64,000 nucleotides of DNA, from positions 186,001 through 250,000 of the forward strand of contig NZ_OANS01000004.1 of assembly GCF_900205755.1 (NCBI RefSeq), in the 5' to 3' direction. The position numbers and the translations under genes are program-made. Positions 57,602 to 64,000 of this stretch are shown piece after piece. Position 1 is the stretch's first letter; every line of letters begins with the position of its first letter. The notes below the pieces were generated by a model. The model did not search any database and was not told the origin of the DNA. It worked only from the letters and a program-made list of their open reading frames with translations. Source of the DNA: Polynucleobacter meluiroseus. Its GTDB lineage: Bacteria > Pseudomonadota > Gammaproteobacteria > Burkholderiales > Burkholderiaceae.

Positions 57602-58729
57602 ATGACCAAGACACAAAAAGTCGCCCTGATTACCGGTATTACCGGCCAAGATGGCTCCTATCTGGCGGAGTTCCTCTTGGAAAAAGGCTACATCGTGCAT
57701 GGCATTAAGCGCCGTGCCTCTTCTTTTAACACTAGCCGTATTGATCATATTTACGAAGATCCGCATACACCGCATCCAGATTTAATTTTGCACTACGGCG
57801 ATTTAACTGACACGAGTAATTTGGTGCGCATCATTCAGCAAACCCAACCCGATGAAATTTATAACTTGGGAGCTCAGTCCCACGTGGCCGTCTCGTTTGA
57901 ATCCCCCGAGTACACCGCAGACGTAGATGCGCTTGGACCATTAAGAATGCTCGAAGCCATCCGTATTTTGGGTCTAGAGCAAAAGACCCGTTTTTATCAG
58001 GCCTCGACTTCAGAGCTCTACGGTCAGGTCCAAGAAATACCTCAAAAAGAAACCACCCCCTTTTATCCGCGTAGTCCTTACGCAGTGGCCAAGATGTATG
58101 CCTACTGGATTACGGTAAATTACCGTGAAGCCTATGGTATGTATGCCTGTAATGGCATTCTCTTTAACCATGAGTCAAAGCGCCGTGGTGAGACTTTTGT
58201 GACGCGTAAGGTCACTCGTGGATTAGCTAATATTGCCCTTGGTTTAGAAAAGTGCCTGTTTATGGGCAATATCGACGCCTTGCGTGATTGGGGTCATGCC
58301 AAAGACTATGTACGCATGCAGTGGCTCATGCTCCAGCAAGATCAGCCAGATGATTTTGTCATTGCCACAGGCGTGCAATTTACTGTCCGTGAATTTATTA
58401 TCCGTAGCGCCAAACAATTGGGTATCACCCTTCGGTTTGAAGGCACTGCCGAGAACGAAAAAGCGATTGTGGCAAGTATTGAAGGTGATAAAGCGCCTGC
58501 ATTAACAGTGGGTGACGTGATTGTCCAAATCGACCCCCGTTACTATCGTCCTACGGAAGTAGAGACGCTTCTAGGTGACCCCACTAAGGCGAAAGAAAAG
58601 CTTGGCTGGGTGCCTGAGATTACCTTGGATCAGATGATTGAAGAAATGGTTTCGAATGACCATAGTGAGGCTAAGCAAGTGGCCTTGTTAAAACAAAATG
58701 GATACGTCGTCTCCGTTTCTGTTGAATAA
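57602..58729 (+). CDS. gmd: GDP-mannose 4,6-dehydratase
   Basis: A 375-residue SDR: NAD(P) motif [14 protein letters not shown], active STSELYGQ and [15 protein letters not shown] (Tyr-X3-Lys), [16 protein letters not shown]. Turns GDP-mannose into GDP-4-keto-6-deoxymannose, the precursor of GDP-L-fucose or GDP-rhamnose. Confidence 0.96.
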   Translation: MTKTQKVALITGITGQDGSYLAEFLLEKGYIVHGIKRRASSFNTSRIDHIYEDPHTPHPDLILHYGDLTDTSNLVRIIQQTQPDEIYNLGAQSHVAVSFESPEYTADVDALGPLRMLEAIRILGLEQKTRFYQASTSELYGQVQEIPQKETTPFYPRSPYAVAKMYAYWITVNYREAYGMYACNGILFNHESKRRGETFVTRKVTRGLANIALGLEKCLFMGNIDALRDWGHAKDYVRMQWLMLQQDQPDDFVIATGVQFTVREFIIRSAKQLGITLRFEGTAENEKAIVASIEGDKAPALTVGDVIVQIDPRYYRPTEVETLLGDPTKAKEKLGWVPEITLDQMIEEMVSNDHSEAKQVALLKQNGYVVSVSVE

Positions 58730-58769
58730 ATCTATTGTCCAAAACTACTAAAAAGAAAAGAACTACTGA

Positions 58770-59756
58770 GTGACCGCTGATTTAGATTCTCCATTGCAAA
58801 AAAAAATATACATAGCCGGACATCGTGGGATGGTGGGTTCTAGTATTGAGCGCAATCTTCAGGCCAAAGGCTTTACCAATATTGTCACTAGAACACACGC
58901 TGAGCTGGACTTGACTGACCAGGCAGCGGTGCAGAAATTTTTTGCGCAAGAGAAGTTGGATGAGGTGTACCTAGCGGCAGCCAAAGTGGGTGGTATTCAT
59001 GCGAATAATACTTTTCCAGCAGAATTTATTTATCAAAACTTGATGGTGCAAAACAATGTCATTCATCAGGCATTTGTTCATGGCGTTAAAAAACTGCTGT
59101 TCTTAGGATCTAGTTGCATTTATCCCAAGCTAGCTCCTCAGCCTATGGCTGAAGAGGCTTTGCTAACTGGGCAGTTAGAACCAACCAACGAACCCTATGC
59201 CATTGCCAAGATCGCCGGCATTAAGATGTGTGAAAGTTACAACCGTCAATATGGTGAGACACATGGGATTGATTACCGCTCAGTCATGCCCACCAATCTC
59301 TATGGCCCTGGTGATAACTACCATCCCGAAAATAGCCATGTGATTCCGGCGCTGATTCGACGCTTTCATGAGGCGAAGCTGGCAAATGCGCCTGAAGTGG
59401 TGATTTGGGGAACGGGTACCCCTAGGCGTGAGTTTCTATTCGTTGACGATATGGCGGCAGCATCAGTCTTTGTGATGAATCTGGATAAGGCAATTTACGA
59501 TCAACACACGCAGCCTATGCAAAGCCATATTAATGTCGGCTTTGGTAGTGATGTCACAATTGCGGAGTTAGCAAAGGCAGTTAGTGATGCCGTGGGGTAT
59601 CAAGGAAAAATCAGTTTTGACCCAAGTAAACCCGATGGTTCACCGCGTAAGTGGATGGACTCTGGGAGGTTAAATCGCTTGGGCTGGAATGCCCAAGTTG
59701 GCTTAGCAGAGGGTCTTAATAGGGCCTATGCCGAGTTTCAGCAAGCCATTGGCTAG
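58770..59756 (+). CDS. fcl: GDP-L-fucose synthase
   Basis: A 328-residue epimerase/reductase: [48 protein letters not shown], and [24 protein letters not shown]. Completes GDP-L-fucose. Start codon is GTG 58770 (MTADLDS). No fucosyltransferase is in the window. Confidence 0.95.
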   Translation: MTADLDSPLQKKIYIAGHRGMVGSSIERNLQAKGFTNIVTRTHAELDLTDQAAVQKFFAQEKLDEVYLAAAKVGGIHANNTFPAEFIYQNLMVQNNVIHQAFVHGVKKLLFLGSSCIYPKLAPQPMAEEALLTGQLEPTNEPYAIAKIAGIKMCESYNRQYGETHGIDYRSVMPTNLYGPGDNYHPENSHVIPALIRRFHEAKLANAPEVVIWGTGTPRREFLFVDDMAAASVFVMNLDKAIYDQHTQPMQSHINVGFGSDVTIAELAKAVSDAVGYQGKISFDPSKPDGSPRKWMDSGRLNRLGWNAQVGLAEGLNRAYAEFQQAIG

Positions 59757-59778
59757 ACCTTAGAGTTCATTCAAAAAC

Positions 59779-59802
59779 TGTCGGTATGTCGGTATGTCGG
59801 TA
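59779..59802 (+). repeat. Three tandem copies of TGTCGGTA
   Basis: Perfect 8-bp unit repeated three times in the gap between the convergent fcl and ggt genes. No terminator is seen there. Confidence 0.85.
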
Positions 59803-59817
59803 TTGTGCAGTGATATT

Positions 59818-61407
59818 TTAAAACCCGGCAGCTAAGCCATCGCGACGATGATCGCTGCCTGCAATATAAGCGCTTGTAATATCCTCGCCCAGTAGTGCGA
59901 TCGCTTGAGCGCTGCCAAAATCTAGGCTATTAACTGGCATCACGGTGACCTCATGCCCCATCGCTCTCAATTCGTCAACGGTGGCCGTTGGCATTGAGGC
60001 TTCCACAGTCAACTTTCCTAAATCATCAATACGCCAGCGTGGTGCATCAGAACATGCTTGGGGATTGAGATATTCATCGATAAAGCGCATGACAAATTGA
60101 ATTTGACCTTGGGGTTGCATGTTGCCGCCCATGACGCCAAATGCCATCGTTGGTTTATTTCCCTTAGTTAAAAAGGCGGGCAGAATTGTATGGAAGGGGC
60201 GCTTACCAGGCGATACTTGATTGGGATGGCCGCTTTCCAAATTGAAGCTCATCCCCCGATTATGAAAAGCAATGCCACCAGGTGCAACAACCCCCGAACC
60301 AAACCCTTTAAAGTTCGATTGAATATAAGAAATCATCATGCCAGAGGTATCAGCAGCGCAAAGATAAACCGTGCCACCTGCATGGGGATCGCCAGGGCCA
60401 TAAGAGCCAGCTTGCTGATGATTAATTAACTCTGCGCGACTTGCTAAGTAGTTTCGATCCAATAGCTCGCTAATAGTGGTGTTCATCGTGCTGCATTCAG
60501 AAACATAGGCATAGGCATCAGCAAAAGCCATGCGCATCGCTTCTACCTGCAAATGAATACGCCCAGCAGAATTGGCGGGGTACTGTTTAACATTGGCTGC
60601 TTGCAAAATACCGAGCGCCATTTGCGCCGCAATACCTGAGCCATTGGGTGGGATTTCATGAAGGGTAAATTCACCATAATCAAACGCTAAAGGCTTGACC
60701 CATTCGGCTTTGTGATTTGCAAAGTCAGCCAAAGTAAAGCAACCACCCGTTTGCTCTGCAAAAGTGACCATGCTTTTTGCAAGTTCACCTGTGTAAAAAC
60801 TAGCGCCATGAGAATCCGCAATGGCTTGTAAGGTTTTGGCTTGTTCAGGATAGCGCCAAATTTGACCGGCAGTAGGCGCTTTGCCATCTATCAGAAAAGA
60901 GGATGCAAAGCCAGGTTGTGCTTTGAGAATAGGAATCGCTTCACGCCATTGGCGTGCAATCACCGGTGAGACCGGAAAGCCATTGGTGGCGTAATCGATT
61001 GCACGTTTAAATAATTGAGCAAATGGCAGCTTACCGAATTTTTGGGAAAGTTCAACCCACCCAGAAATCATGCCGGGCACCGTGACCGTATTCCAGCCAA
61101 TGGGATCCATCACTGTCTTGCCAGCAAAATATTCTGGTGTCCATGCCGCTGGTGCGCGTCCGGAAGCATTCAGACCGTGTAATTGCTGCCCATCCCAAAT
61201 CAAGGCAAAGCCATCGCCACCGATGCCATTCATGGTGGGCTCAACAACGGTCAAAGTGATCGCAGTTGCTAAGGCGGCATCTACTGCATTGCCTCCATTT
61301 TGCAATGCTTCAATACCTGCTTGGGTAGCCAAGGGTTGTGAGCTAGCAACTGCATTGCGGGCGAGAACTGGGGCGCGGCCGCCACCAAAAGGCGGGGAAA
61401 TGATCAT
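59818..61407 (-). CDS. Gamma-glutamyltransferase family protein
   Basis: A 529-residue Ntn hydrolase of the GGT family. SQPLATQAGIEALQNGGNAVDAALA and GIGGDGFALIWDG at the N-terminus; HEIPPNGSGIAAQMAL; autocleavage Thr in HAGGTVYLCAAD; GVMGGNMQPQGQIQFVMRF. No signal peptide is seen, so it may act in the cytoplasm, unlike secreted Ggt. Probably cleaves gamma-glutamyl amides or related acyl compounds. A TctC receptor gene lies 50 bp upstream. Confidence 0.87.
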   Translation of the reverse strand: MIISPPFGGGRAPVLARNAVASSQPLATQAGIEALQNGGNAVDAALATAITLTVVEPTMNGIGGDGFALIWDGQQLHGLNASGRAPAAWTPEYFAGKTVMDPIGWNTVTVPGMISGWVELSQKFGKLPFAQLFKRAIDYATNGFPVSPVIARQWREAIPILKAQPGFASSFLIDGKAPTAGQIWRYPEQAKTLQAIADSHGASFYTGELAKSMVTFAEQTGGCFTLADFANHKAEWVKPLAFDYGEFTLHEIPPNGSGIAAQMALGILQAANVKQYPANSAGRIHLQVEAMRMAFADAYAYVSECSTMNTTISELLDRNYLASRAELINHQQAGSYGPGDPHAGGTVYLCAADTSGMMISYIQSNFKGFGSGVVAPGGIAFHNRGMSFNLESGHPNQVSPGKRPFHTILPAFLTKGNKPTMAFGVMGGNMQPQGQIQFVMRFIDEYLNPQACSDAPRWRIDDLGKLTVEASMPTATVDELRAMGHEVTVMPVNSLDFGSAQAIALLGEDITSAYIAGSDHRRDGLAAGF

Positions 61408-61457
61408 GATATTTTTATATTCGTGATTGGCTGGAAGAAAATCAATGCGCTAACAAC

Positions 61458-62459
61458 TTAGTCAATTTTAATATTAGCTGACTTCACTATTTTTTCCCAT
61501 TTGCTAAATTCGGCGGTGGTGAGCTGACCAAGCTTTTCAGAATTGGCAAATTGCGGCTGGATTCCTTGATTGGCCATACGTGCCTTGAAATCTGGATTGG
61601 TTAATATTTTACGAATCTCTTTCTCAAGCTTGGCAACGATGATCGGTGAGGTTCCCTTGGGTGCATATACCGCGTAATAGTTTTCTACGTCAAATTGTTT
61701 CATGCCGTCTTGGCCCATCGTAGGTACATTAGGCAAGAGGGGGCTGCGCTCTGTCGCAGCAATCGCAATCGGGCGTAATTTCCCGCTTTGAATATGGGGC
61801 AATGAAGCGGTAACGCTGTCAAACATCATGAGCGTGTTGCCGGCTATCAAGTCAGGTAAAGCAAAGCTACTGCCTTTGTAGGGAATGTGGGTGCCCTTAG
61901 CGCCAATGCGCTGCATAAATAATTCAGCTTCAAGATGGGATAGGCTGCCGTTGCCCTGTGAGGCATAGTTAAACTGCCCATTTTTGGATTTAATAAAGGC
62001 GATTAGCTCTGGCAGATTCTTAGCAGGTACAGAAGGGTTGATCACAATCAGATGCGGAACAGTGCCAATTAAAGCGACTGGGACAAAATTAGTTCTCAGG
62101 TCAGTGGGCGCATTGGTAAAGAGTGCAGAGGCGATGGCTTGGTTGGTTAAGCCGCTGATATGGATGGTGTAGCCATCAGGCGCGGCTCTGGCCACTGCAG
62201 ACAGACCGATCATGCCACCAGCACCAGGCTTATTTTCAATAATGACGGATTGCCCTAAAGCCTCACCCAGCGGGGCAGCAATGGCTCGAGCAAAAGAGTC
62301 GGTGGAGCCACCAGCAGGGAATGCCACCACGGCGACAATCGGTTTCTTAGGCCAGTCTTGATCAGGCGCACCCAAAACAGAGCCAACTAAGCCAATGGCA
62401 AGGCTCAGGGCTAAACCCAGGTTGAGACTAAAAGAAAGGGGCTTATTAAATGGTTTCAC
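61458..62459 (-). CDS. Bug/TctC-family periplasmic solute receptor
   Basis: A 333-residue receptor: signal peptide 1-30, DWPKKPIVAVVAFPAGGSTDSFARA, GYTIHISGL, THIPYKGSSFALPDLIAGN. Distinct from the Bug at 23110. Next to the GGT-family gene, so it may bind a glutamyl compound, inferred from place only. Confidence 0.9.
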   Translation of the reverse strand: MKPFNKPLSFSLNLGLALSLAIGLVGSVLGAPDQDWPKKPIVAVVAFPAGGSTDSFARAIAAPLGEALGQSVIIENKPGAGGMIGLSAVARAAPDGYTIHISGLTNQAIASALFTNAPTDLRTNFVPVALIGTVPHLIVINPSVPAKNLPELIAFIKSKNGQFNYASQGNGSLSHLEAELFMQRIGAKGTHIPYKGSSFALPDLIAGNTLMMFDSVTASLPHIQSGKLRPIAIAATERSPLLPNVPTMGQDGMKQFDVENYYAVYAPKGTSPIIVAKLEKEIRKILTNPDFKARMANQGIQPQFANSEKLGQLTTAEFSKWEKIVKSANIKID

Positions 62460-62580
62460 TGAAAATTCCTAGGGTTAATGCTTACGATGGTATTGCAAAA
62501 GCGCTTATAAAGGAAGCTAGATGAGATTTTGGTGGCCATGATGAAAACACGCTCAGCTGCCGTGCATTTAAACGATTGAA

Positions 62581-63306
62581 TTAATTAAACAGGTGATACA
62601 GAATTGGTATAGCCACAGCACTAATCACACCATTCATGCCCATGGCTAAGCTGGCATACGTGCCTGCCTCATGGTGGATGCTAAAGGCACGTGAAGTGCC
62701 AATGCCATGAGCGCCAATGCCAATCGCAAAGCCGCGTTGCCACCACTCTTTCATGCCTAGAGCATTCAGTATGAAAGGCGCTAAGATGGCGCCGAGGATG
62801 CCGGTAATGACTGCAAAGATCGCAGTCAATGTAGGCGAGACACCAATGCGTTCTGCAATTCCCATGGCGATTGGCGCAGTTACGGACTTGGGATACATTG
62901 CGCCAATAATGCTGGGGTTGGCACCCAATAATTTGGCGATGGAAGCTGCACTCAAGATAGATATGCCCCCTCCAGCAATGAGCGAGGCCAAGAGCGGTAA
63001 AGACCGACCCTTAAGGCTGTGTAGGCCACGATAAATCGGAATCGCCAAAGAAACCGTGGCGGACCCTAATAGGAAGTGAATAAATTGCGCGCCTTCAAAG
63101 TAGGTGGAGTAGGGCATCTCGATCCCCTGTATTAAGCTCGCTACTATCAGAATAGCAATCGCTACTGGGTTTGCTAAGGGGTTTTGCTTGGTGGATTTAT
63201 AAATCCACAGGCCGATTTGATAGGCCGCTAGGGTGATGAACAGCGCAAAGAGTGGGCTACCCGAGAGATAGACCCAGATCTCCACAATCGAGTGCTGCTC
63301 TTTCAA
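62581..63306 (-). CDS. lrgB: LrgB/CidB family membrane protein
   Basis: A 241-residue protein with seven or so helices; LGANPSIIGAMYPKSVTAPIAMGIAERIG and AHGIGTSRAFSIHHEAGTYASLAMGMNG are characteristic. LrgAB was first linked to murein hydrolase control; recent work shows pyruvate or glycolate transport. Overlaps lrgA by 4 bp. Confidence 0.9.
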   Translation of the reverse strand: MKEQHSIVEIWVYLSGSPLFALFITLAAYQIGLWIYKSTKQNPLANPVAIAILIVASLIQGIEMPYSTYFEGAQFIHFLLGSATVSLAIPIYRGLHSLKGRSLPLLASLIAGGGISILSAASIAKLLGANPSIIGAMYPKSVTAPIAMGIAERIGVSPTLTAIFAVITGILGAILAPFILNALGMKEWWQRGFAIGIGAHGIGTSRAFSIHHEAGTYASLAMGMNGVISAVAIPILYHLFN

Positions 63307-63671
63307 GGTAACTCCTCAGCCTGAGGTTTGCTCTGCGATTTAGGGCTCAGGTAGCGCACTACCAAGGCGCTGGTGGCGATCGTGAGAACAATGCTGACGA
63401 GGAGTGCGCAAATAATCGCTAAGGCATTTGCTTTGAGTTCGGGCAAGAACAGCACCACGCCGACTGCTGCAGGTACAAACAGCAAACCAAAATATTGACT
63501 AAAGCCATCGGCGATCATCGCTAAATCCGCGTTGACCCCTTTACGTATTACCAGCCATGCGATTAGTAGCACTAGCCCAATGACTGGGCCGGGCAAAGTG
63601 GGGAAGATAAATTTAGAGGCCAGCTCGCCTATGCTTTGGAATAACAGAATTTGTACTAGGCCCCAGATCAT
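63303..63671 (-). CDS. lrgA: LrgA/CidA family membrane protein
   Basis: A 122-residue protein with four helices: FIFPTLPGPVIGLVLLIAWL, DGFSQYFGLLFVPAAVGVV. Partner of LrgB. Divergent from the molybdenum hydroxylase genes starting at 63843. Confidence 0.88.
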   Translation of the reverse strand: MIWGLVQILLFQSIGELASKFIFPTLPGPVIGLVLLIAWLVIRKGVNADLAMIADGFSQYFGLLFVPAAVGVVLFLPELKANALAIICALLVSIVLTIATSALVVRYLSPKSQSKPQAEELP

Positions 63672-63769
63672 ATGTTGATCTTACTGCTCCCTTCTTTGTT
63701 GCGGCGCAATATATGCAGATTGATTGAACTCCTCGTAAGATAAACTTGTTAACATTAAGGTCATTAGAG

Positions 63770-63785
63770 TTAGGTCAATACCTAA
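63770..63785. promoter_or_regulatory. Inverted repeat in the divergent lrgA / hydroxylase region
   Basis: TTAGG-TCAATA-CCTAA between the divergent genes; could bind a LysR- or other dimeric regulator. Weak. Confidence 0.3.
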
Positions 63786-63842
63786 TCAATCACTTTTTAA
63801 ATTTCATCAAGCTCTACCCCATTTATCTCTAGGAGACCACGC

Positions 63843-64000
63843 ATGATTAAGTTGAATATCAACGGCAAGCAATACCAAGTAGACGTTGAGCCTGACACCC
63901 CATTGTTGTGGGTGATTCGCGAACAAGTGGGTCTTACTGGGACTAAATATGGTTGTGGCGTAGGTCAATGTGGCGCATGTACAGTCCTTTTTAATGGCGC
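63843..64000 (+). CDS. [2Fe-2S] small subunit of a molybdenum hydroxylase (partial)
   Basis: Only the first 52 codons lie in the window. [20 protein letters not shown] then [18 protein letters not shown]: plant-type ferredoxin cysteines followed by the start of the second cluster. Matches the isoquinoline 1-oxidoreductase alpha / CoxS type. RBS AGGAG at 63831-63835. Catalytic and flavin subunits would be downstream. Confidence 0.9.
   Translation, partial: MIKLNINGKQYQVDVEPDTPLLWVIREQVGLTGTKYGCGVGQCGACTVLFNG

Overview
The window reads as a chromosomal segment of a free-living betaproteobacterium of the Burkholderiaceae, most likely Polynucleobacter or a close relative. I infer this from the scpB-rluB / rimP-nusA-infB-rbfA-truB-typA order, two Bug/TctC-type receptors, a mid-range GC content, compact spacing with many ATGA/GTGA overlaps, and the protein families present. 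No species can be assigned without a database search.

Layout. 1-3476: 3' part of serS, tRNA-Ser(CGA), and an IS3-family (IS407-like) element that has removed the 5' part of a TorF-type porin gene. 3491-9473: YggT, a small lipoprotein, a histone-H1-tailed acidic protein, a frameshifted YdcH-type gene, an AsmA protein, then a leftward array (YaeQ, PIN, DUF1653-like, SlyX, small membrane protein). 9577-13827: an FAD-dependent dehydrogenase, a P-loop kinase-like protein and the ABC-F protein Uup. 13808-19399: a leftward run holding monohaem flavocytochrome c (fccAB), PsiE, pirin, CbpA-CbpM and an APC permease. 19527-23100: a translationally coupled trio (GT39 glycosyltransferase, BNR/sialidase-like protein, membrane protein). 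23110-27164: leftward fabI, chrA, a CitE-like lyase and a Bug receptor. 27191-33654: yejABEF and an NlpC/P60-like protein lacking its cysteine. 33683-45482: a patatin-like lipoprotein, then scpB-rluB and the rimP-to-typA translation block, which starts behind a leader terminator. 45558-49367: a leftward TauE/FMN-glutamate-synthase-like operon and a rightward trio built on an eRF1-domain-3-like protein. 49540-55891: recQ, a 450-bp non-coding region rich in hairpins, dusA with a cluster of TGTACA sites, tRNA-His, a remnant of an MscS/cyclic-nucleotide protein, and a Pif1-like helicase. 56033-59756: GDP-L-fucose synthesis (manC-gmd-fcl). 59818-64000: gamma-glutamyltransferase, a second Bug receptor, lrgAB, and the start of a [2Fe-2S] subunit of a molybdenum hydroxylase.

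Most of the window is housekeeping. The least explained parts are the structured intergenic region at about 51637-51786, the TGTACA cluster before dusA, the GT39/BNR/membrane operon, the eRF1-like trio, the histone-tailed protein, the cysteine-less NlpC/P60 protein, and the rimP leader. No CRISPR array, prophage or recognisable multi-gene defence island was seen.
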